Part shown: one piece after another, positions 35,935 through 49,019 of the stretch | Position numbering within the stretch: the first letter of the stretch is position 1 | How the letters are laid out: each line of letters starts with the position of its first letter | DNA from: Hermatobates lingyangjiaoensis | Lineage: Eukaryota > Arthropoda > Insecta > Hemiptera > Hermatobatidae | Direction of reading: 5' to 3' | Length of the DNA stretch: 64,000 bases | Assembly (NCBI GenBank): GCA_026182355.1 | Contig: JAPFBL010000047.1 | Span: forward strand, 1,054,001-1,118,000 | Program-made: the position numbers and the translations under genes | The notes under the pieces: model-generated | Told to the model about the DNA's origin: nothing | Database searches by the model: none | Seen by the model: the letters and a program-made list of their open reading frames with translations, nothing else

Positions 35935-36215
35935 GTGATATCTAATCACACTGGGGTAAATGGTCTTCACACAAAAGGGGTTTTTCCTAGTTCAAACTAC
36001 CCGTTTCAAACACGTGTGCATAATCAAGTAAACATCTACAATACAAAGTACCAATTAAAAGTTGTAAAGATAAACCAGAATTTCATTTTTTTAATTTTAT
36101 TATTCCGGTTTATTTTTATAACTTTTAATTTGTAATTTGTATTTGATGTTTACCTGATGATGAACACAAAGTGGTCGAAACGCATAGTTTGAATTAAAAA
36201 AAAATTTCTTTTGTG
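35935..36215. mobile_element. Inverted-repeat element, family F9
   Basis: The left arm (minus) TTTGAAACGGGTAGTTTGAA and the right arm (plus) GTCGAAACGCATAGTTTGAA face outward, followed by tails toward TTTTGTG. About 280 bp; no coding. Confidence 0.5.
36154..36186 (+). ncRNA. Hammerhead-like core, F9
   Basis: CTGATGA, spacer T, stem II GAACAC/GTGGTC (one mismatch, loop AAA), GAAA, then CGCATA, an imperfect palindrome. Stem I is only about 2 bp. Confidence 0.4.
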
Positions 36216-37274
36216 CAGGTATTTTTTTTATCTATCCACTCCATTATGGATAACTAATAAAGTAATAAAAAAAAATTTTGATTATGAGAATTCTGAAAGC
36301 AAATATTATTTTAATTAAATTCATAATTTCATCCTTATTAATATTATAAAAAAATGATATAAATAAATAGTAGTATTCTTTTTTAATTATGTCACTAATT
36401 TACCTTTACTAGTAAATTAATTCAAAAAGTTTATGGAAATGAACTTTTCTATTACCTTACACTGTATAGTACATAAATTAAATGTTTGTAAACTACCCTA
36501 TTCTTAGTTTAGGATATTACATCACATTTATGTTATACTCAACATTTTGAGTGTTCTTCTCTCTGAATTTTCGGCGATTCTGAGTAGAGGGTTAATATCT
36601 CTGTAGTCATGGCATTGGGTTTGTATGTTGCGTGAACAGTAAATTAGCGTGTTTAGGACTGCTCTTTGAATTCTTAGGGAGTATAAACAAACTTCAGTAG
36701 CAGTGTTGATGTATATTCCCACAGACAGTTCCACACCTATTGATGGAATTCATAAAGAAGATAAACATGAACACTTACTTTGAAAAAGAAATCCTGAACT
36801 TCTTTTAATAAATCTACTTCATGATCCTTCCGTGGAAAGTTTAATTAATTTTTAATCCTTAAATAAAAAAAAAAATGATGGGTACTCTATGATGAAAAGT
36901 TGACAAAATTGTTTAGAGTTGGTGTTACGAAGTTTATAGCTGGGGATTAATACTTCAATACCAAAACCCTGGAAGATCTTTAGGTATAAATTGAAATCAT
37001 AAGAGATATGCTTTCTGAAGAACAGAGATTATAACCAGGGAGTCAACATTTTCTGAGGTTCTTCATATATCACTATCAAATATCCTTTTGAACTCAGTAA
37101 ACCTCGTGTATATTATTTGTGAGTTACAATGTATAATGAATATCGTTTAGTTTGAGTATAAATAAGAAGATGAATTACTCTTCTTTTTTTTTCTTTTTTT
37201 TTTTATTGTTTAAACCGATTCTCTAGTGGATGATGACGTCAGCCGTTTACCGGCTTTTTGTTTGATCAGTGATT
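36216..37274. other. AT-rich intron sequence, nothing identified
   Basis: No supported feature. Confidence 0.3.
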
Positions 37275-37512
37275 CTACAGATTCTACATTGGAATTCCTA
37301 AATTTTGCCTAACTCAAGTGCATTTCAAGTAGGAACCTTTAACGAATTCCTGACATCGTATAGGCTTCGGACCGACGGCTTAATGTCCTCTCTGAGGGAC
37401 GACGTACTCACATTTATTTAGCTCCCGCGTCAATAAATCGAGGACCAGATGGTGATCGAACCCCTGTTTACCAGCTCAGAGGCGAGAAAGTTAACCACTG
37501 ATAATTATTAAA
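37275..37512 (-). mobile_element. tRNA-derived SINE, most complete copy
   Basis: On minus, from the right: AGTGGTTAACTTTCTCGCCT, then TGAGCTGGTAAACAG and the B-box GGGGTTCGATCACC, giving an RNA polymerase III promoter. Then a core with GAGAGGACATTAAGCCGTCG and CCGAAGCCTATACGATGTC, then a tail GTTCCTACTTGAAATGCACT and TGAGTTAGGCAAAATTTAGG. Other copies lie at 5397, 8790, 15085-15895 and 43885, all in the same orientation. Confidence 0.75.
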
Positions 37513-37558
37513 CATATAATCTACCGTCATACCTCGTACATTACTGCCGTAGCTGTCG

Positions 37559-37587
37559 GACCGGTTTCGGGTGTCACCCATCTTCAA
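37559..37587 (-). ncRNA. Hammerhead-like core next to PLE endonuclease
   Basis: On minus: TTGAAGA, spacer T, stem II GGGT/ACCC (loop GAC), GAAA, palindrome ACCGGT, cleavage base C (GTC). The first core base is T instead of C. It lies 3' of the PLE endonuclease frame, as expected for a PLE terminal repeat. Confidence 0.5.
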
Positions 37588-37599
37588 CACGAACTGATC

Positions 37600-38280
37600 T
37601 ACTGAATCCTACCTATCTGTTTATATAACCTACCTACTACCCCAATGCTGCCTAGATTTTATTAGTTACTTAATTTACCACCACTTTATTTTTATTTATT
37701 TTATTATTATATTAGTTATTATTACTTAGTCTAATTCTTTTCCTATTATTTTCGTCTTTGTCATGTCTGTCAAGTCGTCGTTTTATTTTCATAAAGGGTT
37801 TAAATAGTGTGTCGCTTCGATGATTTACTTGTTCGTTTAGTAGATTTCCCGATTCTTTATGTTTATATATCTTTAATTCTTCATTTACGTTTAGTCTTTT
37901 TCCTTTCTGTACTGTTTTTATTAAGGTCATTGAATTTTCTAAACTGTCCGGTTCATGACCCTGTTCTGTTAAGTGGTTCGCGTAATTAGATTTGTTTGTA
38001 TTATTTAGATAATCTTTAATGTGTTCCTTACATCTTAGTTTTAGGGTCCTTCCCGTTTGTCCTATATATATATATGATTACAATTTTTACATTTTATTTT
38101 ATATACTCCGCTTTTTTCATATTTATTAGTTTTATCTTCCGTTGAGTTATCTAATCTATGGTTTATTGAGTTATTTGTTTTAAACCCTACATTTATACTA
38201 TATTGCTTTAGTAAGTTCGCGATTTTATGACTTATTTGACCTATAAATGTTTTAGGATAAATGTTTAAACGGATAGTTTA
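37600..38280 (-). pseudogene. Penelope-like element GIY-YIG endonuclease, frameshifted
   Basis: On minus the frame opens at about 38277 with IGQISHKIANLLKQYSINVG and continues FKTNNSINHRLDNSTEDKTN, then SGVYKIKCKNCNH (the GIY part with Cys pair), then YIGQTGRTLKLRCKEH, then NYANHLTEQGHE, and ends at 37712 with KGKRLNVNEELKIYKHK..NLLNEQ (conserved Glu and Asn). This is the usual order of a PLE endonuclease domain. The (TA) run encoding the Y-I of YIG has 13 bases where 11 keep the frame open, so one extra TA shifts the frame. The reverse transcriptase part is missing. Confidence 0.85.
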
Positions 38281-41214
38281 CAGCTTTCTAGAATATTAAA
38301 CGAAAAAAGTCAGTTTAAGAACAGTTTTAATTTTTTAATAAAATAAAAATTCAGCTGTATATGTTTTTCAAAGAAACTGTATTTATTTTAACAGGACAGA
38401 TTATTACATTTAAAAATTATCTGGGAAATGATAATGCAAAATTATATTTTAAGTTAAGGAATTATGAATACATAAAATTGATTATTCATAATTTTTTTTT
38501 GATACTGCATCGTTTTTTTAGAGTCCACAGTGAATTACGTAATTTTGATATTTTACATTATTAGAATTATTATGACTACATTTGTTGTTTTTTAACGAAT
38601 GTCTCAAATATTTGCATTTTATATAAAGTTGAATATATGATATTGCTTATTTAGTTATTGTTGAGTGTTAATCACAGTTGTTTTTTGCACAATGTGCATT
38701 TCATGCTAAAATTTTTGCTAATGTATTCAAAATGAAAATAAATTGGCCGACATGTGGTGATTGCGATGGTAACAGGTTGCCACTGCGTGCTTTGATGCAG
38801 GCCAGTGGTATTTTTATCAGGCCAGTAATTCACACGCCTGAGGACGCTCTGTTCACGGAGTCTCTGCCTTATCTCGACTCCTCCGCAGCTCATTTGTCCT
38901 GACCACACTCGTATTTCATCCCACTCATACTCTTCCACACTCCAGTCTATTTTCAGCCCCATTTCCTCTTCTTTTACCCTCACAATAGTAACCACTCTTT
39001 TTTTTTATATACATCTACGTGGATTTATTAGCAATATCCTTTTACAGAGGAAAGTTAATGGTGCCTTTTGATATTTAGTATTGTTTTTTAGGAAAACAGG
39101 ATCAAAGAGCAAGGTCATTATCTGCTATGACAACAGTGATTCTCGTTACAGATAAAACAGCCAGTGCTGAAATAAATGTTTAGTGCCCCAGATCTTATGA
39201 TTAAAAAAACTGATGATTGACTGCTGGCCAAATTATTAATGTTGAAGAAAATGTATCTTTTTTTTCCTAAGATGATTTTTGTGATAATAATTTTTCTGAT
39301 TATTCCTAATAATTTATGATTCGGTATAAGCCGTAATTTACAATGAAGAAATTGCTATTCCAAATACAATTATTTTCTACGGTTAGATGTATTAACAGTT
39401 ATGTTCAGGACTTTAACTTGTGTAATCTCTTATTATGTCAGAGCACACTAAACTTAATGCGTTCTAAAATTCTATATTAATGAAATATCGATAACATTGA
39501 AGAAATCGTTTAGTGAAAAAGGAATTCGATGAGTTACATGTGAGTATCATTGCCAAGTTAAAATGGATAGTTTTTATGAATAGCTACTCAGTAAACTGAC
39601 TAAAATGGATTATTATTTAATAGCGTTGCTTTGGTAGAATAACAACTATTAACTAGTCTACAATGAAGTACATTGCTTCCAAAGAAAGATTTGATTAATG
39701 TGGTGCAGTTAGGAATAGGTCGAAGCTTTAATACTCTGATCCTAATCACACAATTATCTCACGTCAAATATGAATAATGATGTTGTAAATAATCTATCCA
39801 GTTTACAAATATTAACAGTATCTTACTAACGATTTTATCTAGAAAATACATCTAAACCCATACAAGTACCTAGTCGGGCCACATATCCAGCCCTTGTCGG
39901 CGTTCTATGTTAAAAAAATGGTCTGATTTGTACATCCTAAGCACTATTTTCTATCATATTTTTATAACATTCCAAAATGAAATTCCTATTATTTGTATAA
40001 AAACACTCTGCAGTGGTTCAGTATTTAAATATAAATATTATGGCGGACATAATATCTCTTAGCCATTGAGAGACTCAATAGAGCCTCTACCATCTTTAAT
40101 GCGTCTACTGGCGCATTAAACTAAGCTTTTTTTCTTATCGATCTGATTGCTGATATAATAAGGTATAAGGTTCATGATTAGCTCATTAACATTTGACAAT
40201 GGCCTCCAGTAATCTCTGTCCACTGTGCTTCCATGAAAAACAGGAAGACACGATCACATTACATAGATGCATTGTTATTCTCACTGGAGGACATTCTACT
40301 CCCGTTCACTTGAATTCAAAATCAAATGTACAAATTAACTTCTAACAATCTTTGCAATACGCATACAATATGACAACTAGTTTATTGCTGGCATTCACAA
40401 CTTATTACTTGTTAACTCATTAAAGAATAAAGAACATTGTAACTGAATGGCCACAAGACGGAAAATAAAATTATGGATAAAACACTGGAGTTTCTCTACA
40501 ATTGTAGAAAAAGAGGCAAATAAAAATGTTCAAATAAAATGTTTGAATTTTAAAAATATTTCACAACCACAAATATTATTTCTATAAAAATTTATTTTGA
40601 CAACAGTACCGTTAACGTTCTGATAAGAGAGCTATTTACAATTTTTCTGCCTTCACAAACATCATAAATGTTGCATTACTTGAATAAACGTTGCCAGCTG
40701 GAAATATCAAATTTATTATTGCATATTATTTGCAATATTTTAAAGTCTTAGATTATAATGAATATATAACAGATTTCAAGATAATGACATAAAACAAAAA
40801 CAAGGTATATTAACGAATTTAGAACATTTGTATTGCTATAAATGTTTTACAGTTTCTAGGTAAACTGAATTGATTATACATACATTCATGATATATGTTA
40901 CCTCCTTTTCAATGCTGTACAGCGATTACGAATTTACAGATGTATATTTATTTGTGGAGGTTACAATATGTTAGGTTATATTCCTGAAGTCTTGCAGTAG
41001 GATAGTTTTTCTGGTCTTAGATCACCGAAGGAAGGAATAGGGATGAAAGGAGGTGGGAGGCATCGATAACACCCCCCGTCCATCCACAAGCTGTACAGCT
41101 GCGATAAGTTCAAAGAAAGGCAACTAGTTATCAGTTTCTTTTCTTTTTTTTCCAACAAGCCTCTTGTAGGAAATATTTCAAATCATGTTTCTTTTGGTTT
41201 AAATTTGAAAAATA
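38281..41214. other. Intron sequence, nothing identified
   Basis: Overlapping opposite-strand frames at 38672-38995 show no recognised domain; the less AT-rich patch there is pyrimidine-rich on plus at 38870-39000. No other feature. Confidence 0.3.
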
Positions 41215-41515
41215 ACTTTTTTTCTTTATTGAGGTTTCGTCCAGCGTCAAACAGTAAAACACTACTAAGCAAAAGTTTCGTCCATATTTGTAGACATCTT
41301 CAGGGCTATATATATACAGAAAGTAATTGCAGTAACATGAAATGATATATAAATTACATTATTTATATAAATATAAATTATTATTGTTTCTTTATGCTAC
41401 TGTAATTAATTTCTATATTGATGTAGTCCTTATGCTGTCTATAAATATAGATAAAATGTTAGCATTGTGGTGTTTTACTGTCTGACGTTGGACCAAACCT
41501 CAATAAAGAAAAATA
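41215..41515. mobile_element. Inverted-repeat element, family F3
   Basis: Ends TTTCTTTATTGAGGTTTCGT and its near complement face each other about 300 bp apart. Inner tails GTCAAACAGTAAAACAC and GTGTTTTACTGTCTGACG are mirrored. The left arm keeps the hammerhead-like core. Confidence 0.65.
41273..41303 (-). ncRNA. Hammerhead-like core, F3
   Basis: On minus: CTGAAGA, spacer T, stem II GTCTA/TGGAC (5 bp with one G-U, loop CAAATA), GAAA, then CTTTT where sister copies have the ACGT palindrome. Stem III is therefore lost in this copy. Confidence 0.4.
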
Positions 41516-41554
41516 GTGTTGAATATATGTGGTCGAGATAAAAAAAACAATATA

Positions 41555-42089
41555 CAGTGAAATCTCGGTTCTTGAACGATTCAGAATTCATACAATTCGG
41601 AATTAGAACTAAAATTTCCAGATTTTTTCGTTTTGATTGGTACATATTTCGATACTCGAACAAGTTTTGCATTCTATTAATGACATTATCATCTGTCACT
41701 TCCTCAAAGATCTGGTAAGAAGATAGAAACAAGTCAAATTAGATAATCTTTTCTCAAAAAGGCAATAACTTTTCTCCTTTAGGCAATAACCTTCCGCCCT
41801 CAATGTCCTGGACAAACACGTTCATAATGCCATCCACAAATCACCAGCAAGGTAAGAATATTCATGTATTTACGAAAAACTACGTGTATTTTAAATATAA
41901 ACTGCTTTCTTAATATATTTTTTTGTAAATTCATATTAAAATATTTTTAAAATAATCGCTTTCTAGTCTTGGAACGGATTAAATTTATATACATTATTTT
42001 TGATGAAAAAACTAGTTTCGGATCTCGTACAATTCGGTTTTCAAACAGCCTTCTGTAACGGATTATAGTCGAGAACTGAGGTATGACTG
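41555..42089 (+). mobile_element. pogo/Tigger-like MITE, divergent family
   Basis: 535 bp between TA dinucleotides. Left end CAGTGAAATCTCGGTTCTTG; right end reads inward as CAGTCATACCTCAGTTCTCG. Internal TACAATTCGGAATT and TACAATTCGGTTTTC pieces are mirrored. No transposase frame. Confidence 0.75.
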
Positions 42090-43884
42090 TATATGTAAAG
42101 TATAAATTTCATAAAATTTATTGATATATAATTTGTGAAAAAAAATTATTTTCTTGAATTATGATAATCCTAGTTGATGCACATGTCATAGTGTTGACAT
42201 AGTGGTTATAAGTAATGCTATAAGTCAATGGGAAGGCAGTTAACTAATGAGAGGGGGTGAATCGCATTCACTTAGTAGATCTGCTACCTCCTCAGATCAA
42301 TAGGCCAAATTTAACGAGCTGCCTCAAGGTAAGTAAGGCCAACGTTGACTTTGAAATCTGTCTTATTATAAAGAACACTTCATTAAAATGATCTACTTCC
42401 TCTCTTAGATACTCGTATTATGCCAAGCGTTCTTCTAAACTTTCCTCGCTGCACTTTTAAATAAATCGGGAAAAAAAATTGTGAAATATACCTAAATGAA
42501 ACACTAATATAATATATATATATACTACACTAAGGAATACAGGAACTACTCTTCTAAATATAGGATGATATTTCATCTTTTTGTAAAGAAATAGCATTAC
42601 TAATATTACTTTCATTCTGTTATTATCATTACATAATATTTATTACGACCATACAAATAACAATAATATTATTAATGAAGCGTTGACGACCTTCTTACAT
42701 CAAGAAATATCAATGAATTTACTTCAGAGTTTTGTATCAAAGTGATAGTGAAACATTGTTTTCTAATTTAAAGGAGATAATATCAAAGAAGTTGCAGCGT
42801 AGTCTTATTTATTCTGTTAAATGTTAAAAAGGTGAAAAACAAATATGGAGAAAAAAAGAGATAAAAGAGTTACATGTTGAAAGAATGAAAAACATAGGTA
42901 TTGAGTATAGACAATATTAATGCAATGGCATTAGCATTCCATACATTAAGGAAAGTCACATGTTAGTTTTTGAAGGAACAGTTTACTACAACTGAATATC
43001 AAATCAACAACGAAGGAAAACTCTTGAAATGTCAGTTACTCAAATATACCAAACTTTTTTTAATCATAGAAGTAATATAACAAATTTAAATAGTATATAT
43101 GGTACATTTATTGAGTTTGCATGTACTGACTAAAATGTCTCTCTTGTTTCTTGGTGTACAATGTGTGTTATATTTGGAAAATGATGATGTTATTCTGTTT
43201 TATGATTTTCAATTATTCACATTGTTAATCTTAAGTTTTCGACATACTCTCCCTCTAATGTAGTTTGAATAGTTTTTATTTTTATAAATTACTTCTCCCA
43301 AATGCTTACTTAGCTGTTTTTAAATTCCTTCGACATACTATATCCCATTGCAGATGAACTACTTTTCTAATATTTGTTTGAATATTTTGCAGTCTTATAT
43401 TTTTGTATGTTTTTTAGTACTATCAGAAATATTATAAATATAAATCCAAACATGGGCATTGAGAGGTAATTAAATTTTAAATTACTGTCCTAATAACTGA
43501 TTCGTTTAACTTCATTTTTTATTCTACCATAGGATTCATGTAATTTTAAAACATTTGTATTTTATCCAATACCAAAACAGTAAATATGGGTCTTTATAAA
43601 CTACGAGAAGTATGAGTGAATATTTGAAGAAACAGAAGAATAAAATCTTGAAATGAGCGAGAAGTTCAGCAGAATCATTCCTTTGCTGAATAAAAACTTC
43701 AACAGATTTTTTTTTCAATCATATCAGTAATTATTTTATTCTGCGCAAATTTAGTCTCTAGTGATTCAGCAACTAAGAAAAATGTTTGTTGTAGGAATTT
43801 ACTTTTGAAGGCTGCTATAGGGGCAGAAATTGTCACCAATTTGGCACCCTAGAAATGGGTGACCGATATTGCCGCATTGATATA
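42090..43884. other. AT-rich intron sequence, nothing identified
   Basis: No supported feature. Confidence 0.3.
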
Positions 43885-43995
43885 TATATTGATAATCCTA
43901 AATTTTGTTTAACTCAAGTGTATTTAGATTAGGGTTCTTTAACTAGTACCTGACATTGAGGACATGGTATAGGTTGAGGACCTATGAATAGCAGT
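43885..43995 (-). mobile_element. SINE tail fragment
   Basis: AATCCTAAATTTTGTTTAAC and TCAAGTGTATTTAGATTAGG match the tail half of the SINE at 37275. The head is missing. Confidence 0.55.
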
Positions 43996-46523
43996 TCAAA
44001 AGGGCTAGTGACGAAAAAAAAAAAAAAAATATCACTAAAATTTGAATTTACACTTCGAAATTAAATTATTTTAGTGGTCATCATTGAGAAAAGGGGTGAT
44101 ATATTGAGGAGATGATAATGATCTTGAGCACTCTGGCATATTGATAATGCCAAGCTTTGCTACGACACGAGATAAAGTCATTTAGATGAAGGAAATCGTG
44201 ATGAATCCTGTGTCGTGATTTTTCATTCCTATGGATTGGGAATTGCTTGATCCAGACAAACATAGACTTACATTTTAGCCTCCCACGCTGTAAAATTATG
44301 ACTACATTGTGTTCCTCACAGATTAATCAGTCATAAGATAGTATAAGTGATATAGTGTCAACAGAATTTAAGAAAATGAAACCAAATTTTATAAAGTGCT
44401 ATGCAGAGAATTGTTATTGGTGACAATACTGTGAGTGTTTCGAAGTACCCTGAAACTAAATGATTATCTCGCATTAAGGTAATAAATAATTAGTAGAAAC
44501 TGACAAGAATTATTGATCAATTTTGAAGTCGTCTACATTTTTTAACATGATACCCATGTTATCAAATAATTTGTTTGACTTAAATAAAATTATACAAAAT
44601 AATGTAGAAAATATTATAATACGAAAAACTATTTGTTTGAAGCAGTCAAATCCTTGGTCTGATGCACCATAGTACACCTCCAGACCACTACAGAACGCTT
44701 AATCTTGTCTTTTTGAAGCGTGAGAGATCACTTGCGTGGACAGCATTTCCTAAACCGAAAGTCTGTCGTTCCTTAACTGAAGAAAGAGGAGATAGCTAAC
44801 ATTGAGTGGCATTCATGATTTGAAATTGATATGAGTCAATAAAAATTGTATTTATTACAAAGGGCGATTAATTTGAAAACAATAATGACATTAGGTGAGT
44901 TTATATTAATCATGATGCTCTCCTTTCTGAAAACTTTCAGTGTCACCTTTATAACAGCATTATAAAAATTGAAGAGCTTATATAGTTTATTAATGAATCA
45001 CAGAAGAATTCTCCAGTTAAACATTGGCAAAACTCTCTTCAATTTTTTTTACAGTACTTGTGATCAAGCTTTCTCTACAAATGGATCTATCATATCTACT
45101 GATTACGACTGATGAGAAAATATTTAAGAGAGCTTTTGTTGATGTTTACTTGTACTTTGTTCTTACAGAGTAGATTGATATCATAGTCATCAGTAACGAT
45201 ATTACGGTATTAATTTACAAATAATACCTGTAATCAAGCGTAACATAACAAGTTTGAGTCTGAGACAATATTGCAACAGTGATGTTCTGGGAATTGCAGT
45301 TATGTAATAACAATACAAATTATGCTAATTATCCCCGTGAAAACTATTTTTCTATGCTTTATTACTATTTTTAGATTCTACTATTCTAAATAGTTTTTTA
45401 TAATCTCAGGAACTAAGCTTGCTTTTTACCAGTTCATTTCATCTTGTAAGTGCCATTTTTATAATAAATTACATGTATTATAGATATAACTGTGAGTCAT
45501 TCACATTACCGTCTAAATTGTACCTACTAATCCTAAACTTTCCTTTTTTCAAGTTGAATGGTAAATGAATAGGTTTTAAGCAATAGTTTATGATCATTTT
45601 TGAGAGTTTGAAATCATTTTTAAACCATACATACAAAAAAAAGCAACCTAATGACTAAATTTGTCTGAAACTTTAATAGTACTGGAAACGTTGCTCACCA
45701 CTACTTAGAAGATCGAACTAAGAAGAGATTAGTTGGTAGTCATTTCTGAAAGTTATCATAAAGGTTTAAAATTTGTGCCGTATATTAAAGAAAATAAATC
45801 TACCTTATAAGTTTCACCTTTAAGAGGAATATTGAGTAATGATTTGTTTTTGTATCTAGTGGAGGAGAGATGTAGCTGGGCAGTGGACATATGTATGCAT
45901 ATTGAATAGATGGTAATTGCTCGTGATATAGAAGAGTGGTTAGTATTGATTGTGTCGAAGAGAGGCTGCCTGGGAATGCGCACTCTGGGTTGAGGCTACG
46001 AGTGGATCTCAAACAGACACTGTGATATACACGACAACAGGACTCACCAGAGCCGCATGAATACAAATCGAGCTACCATTTAGCATCTCGGCTTTATTAA
46101 TCCACTGACATGGGCAAATACAACTGCCCATGCGACATCAAGCTATAAATCATCGCATCCAGATCACGAAAGTAGCTGTAACAAGGGGCGTGGCTTAGTG
46201 TCAGCATGATAACCACCTGTTGAATGCCAATACGAACAGAACAATAAACATTTCTTACTTAGCCTTAAGTAATACTTTCATTTCAGAAACTATTCTTACA
46301 AATTCCACTTCTAAATCAAGCATCATCAAAAAAATGATAAAAATAATGTTATGCCGTCATCTAAACGCAAAAGATTTTGAACTCTAAATGATGTTGATCA
46401 ATTCAAAATGACTATTTTATAGTTAAAAGCAATCAAAAATAATGTCTATAAAACATTATTCAAATTATCATTTTGCTCATTATTTTTCAAAAAAAAAAAA
46501 AAAACATGTATAAAAAAACATAC
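43996..46523. other. Intron sequence, nothing identified
   Basis: An 88-codon minus frame near 45800-46066 overlaps a purine-rich island and has no recognised domain. No other feature. Confidence 0.3.
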
Positions 46524-46688
46524 CTGAGGGTTGTCTTCTGGCCTCCTGTATAAAATCCTGAGTTCCAAAAATGCCATCAACCAATTGTCCCAAACCACCG
46601 ACCATCATATCACCCTCTACATATCCATCGTAACTAAGATCTTCGAACTCCTGGTCACCCCGAGGCGCTCGGTAACTAAGCATTCCCT
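46524..46688 (-). CDS. Ddr: Discoidin domain receptor, exon B (start of DS-like domain)
   Basis: A 165-bp exon, acceptor ATGGTTTCAG, donor CAG/GTATGT. Its first two bases AG join the C left by exon A to make Gln; it ends with the G of a Gly codon finished in exon C. Encodes GMLSYRAPRGDQEFEDLSYD, GYVEGDMMVGGLGQLVDGIF and GTQDFIQEARRQPS. The series G-LSY-AP-G, SYDG, GGLGQL-DG and DF is diagnostic for the first part of the DDR DS-like domain; the Gln and Asp of GLGQLVDG are in the region that binds calcium in DDR1. Reading further upstream in frame is intron. Confidence 0.95.
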
Positions 46689-46861
46689 CTGAAACCATAA
46701 ACAGCTCTGTATTCACAGCACTAGTAAATGAATATTGAACAATTTGAGCTTTTCTAGCTCTCATTACTTTTTAAAACGTTAAATAATTTACACTTATATT
46801 TCTCATTAAGTAGATCAAGATATATATATCTGCTATCAGATAGACATTCACAGACACATAC

Positions 46862-46866
<5 letters not shown>

Positions 46867-46944
<78 letters not shown>

Positions 46945-46945
46945 T
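46867..46945. repeat. (CA)n then (TA)n microsatellites
   Basis: CA repeats at about 46870-46904, then TA repeats at about 46910-46940. Confidence 0.9.
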
Positions 46946-46949
46946 TTGG

Positions 46950-47010
46950 TCTATCTTCAATAATACAATACCTTTAAGCCGACGTTCCGTCTATATTTGT
47001 AGATATCTTC
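46950..47010 (-). mobile_element. F3 fragment with hammerhead-like core beside (TA)n
   Basis: On minus: CTGAAGA, T, ATCTACAAATATAGAC (4-bp stem II TCTA/TAGA, loop CAAA), GGAACGTCGG. The GAAA is GGAA and the flanking stem I is weak, so this copy is decayed. It abuts the TA tract ending near 46940. Confidence 0.45.
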
Positions 47011-48954
47011 AGGTATACATAAATACAGAATTTAATTACAATTACATAAAAAATAATTATATTCGTTATTTAATTAATATACATAATTACCTTGCTATTT
47101 TTCTATTGTGAGGAAGCAACTAGATAACGGTTTTTGTTCAAATCAGTTCGTGTGCTACACTAGTGACCTTTTTTAAACCTTCTATATCAGATTTGGTAAC
47201 TCAAAACTACCGTAAAAACTCATTAAAACTATATCAAAAAAGAACCAGGAACATTCAAAAAAGAAGGAAAACATTCAAATATATATATATATATATATAT
47301 GCATATTGCAAAAAAGTAAAGTAGCAACATTAATGAACAGTACAGATGGAATGCATTCCTTATGGTTACGACTATCACAGAGGGTATCATAAGCAGTGTC
47401 TAGTGATGTGCGAGGAAACTGTACTCAGATCTAAGTTGATTTCAGTTTAGCTGGTGATTTTCTTCATTTTTGTTTGTTTTTTATTCTGTGTAGTTCTGAT
47501 AAACCACATTGCATTGGATGCTCATATTTATGATATATATTGGTGTTGATTGTCAACGAGATTTACATTTAACATTCTTGATTGAAGCTCATGGCAGTTT
47601 CATGACCTTTGAGCTTATATTCTTCACAAGTTTTACCTTTGACGGTGAAACATTGGCAGAGCATTGTCTCAAATATATTGAAAATACAATATTCAGTCAT
47701 AATAGGTTTTTTTTTCTTTCAGTGTAATATAAAAAATATTGATATCACACGCTTTATGAAATCTTTATTATTCAATTCATTCCTAAGAAACTTGGGTGAT
47801 TTTTTAGCCTATAAATTAAAAAATACCAATTAAAACATAAACTGCTAAAAACAATTAAAGAAATAAACAAACAGTATGTAGGGAGGGAAAAGAGGAAAAC
47901 ATTTTTTATCTTTTCAGAAGCTAAATGTGTGCTGCTCTAGTGTTTTACAAAGTAGGGTTCTTTTATTCAAAAAGACTATGTCCGAGATTCTGAAGAAAAA
48001 TTCAAACAAATGTATAATAAATAATGTGGATGCTAACGAATGAACTGAGGTATTTTTTTAAAAATAATGTTCTATCTGAGTCATGTAAGACCTGAGCACA
48101 GTGGAGTAAAGTCAGCGTTGAATCACATCCAACCACTATCAATCGCTAAGGATTGTTCTATGAATTTAATACTTCGAAACTTGATAAAGATTGTTCTAGA
48201 AAGAGTTTTTTATGTGGCTGAGATAAAACAAAATCATTATCATTGGATTTTTGTTCTCACAGATGACAAGTATCACTCTTGGAGACAATTTTTCTGTATC
48301 TGTGAGGAATGAGATTACGAAGTTGGATAAATGTCTCTAACAAAAGGGTAGACCATGCAGACATATTTTGGTTGTATTTTGGGTTAATAGCAAATTTGAT
48401 GAAAAGGGGTTTTCACAAAGGGAACTAAGAATAGTTTTATTAGTGTATGCAGGATCGCAACTGATGTAGTGGTGCACATTTAAAAGTTTGGAGAGGAGCT
48501 TAACTTAAGTTATTCTTAAGTAGAAGAATAACTGAGTTCAGTTGAGAAATCAGAAAGGACAGAAAGGATCTCTGTAAAATGTAGGCTGGAGACAAATAAG
48601 GAATGCATAGGAAATCAAGCTCTATGAAAGCAGAGATCTATTTACTAGGTAACCAGAAGTAGACAACTAGTAATGGGATTGCCAGGTATTTCAAAGAGTT
48701 TAAGATTTTTTTAAATAGAACACAACATGCAAGGTCGAATGGTATCACAACTTCTCGACTGTGACTATCAATATGAGTATAGGAGTCTGGAATATCAACA
48801 AATGTTTGATGTCATTGAAAGTAGAATGATAGGAAAACAGTTTGTGCAAATAATGGTTACCTAGTAATTCAACCCTTAATAGTGCTGATCATAACACCAT
48901 AATCAATCATAACTAAAACTGGATTGGAATTGACAAAACTTATACGCGAGTACT
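47011..48954. other. Intron sequence, nothing identified
   Basis: A short (TA)n run at about 47280-47300; no other feature. Confidence 0.3.
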
Positions 48955-48966
48955 TCGCACTTCTTC

Positions 48967-48993
48967 CCGATGACGACGGATGTCGAAATATCG
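48967..48993 (+). ncRNA. Hammerhead-like core, family F4
   Basis: CCGATGA, spacer C, stem II GAC/GTC (loop GGAT), GAAA, palindrome ATAT, cleavage base C. CTTC before the core pairs perfectly with GAAG after it (stem I). The second core base is C instead of T. The tail TGAGTTCTGTAGTGTCTTTC matches 61355-61480. Confidence 0.5.
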
Positions 48994-49019
48994 AAGTGAG
49001 TTCTGTAGTGTCTTTCTGT

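Noticed and set aside
37440..37512. True tRNA gene on minus
   Set aside because: B-box-like sequence is present but no full cloverleaf was found, and copies are dispersed with a common non-tRNA body, so it is a SINE head.
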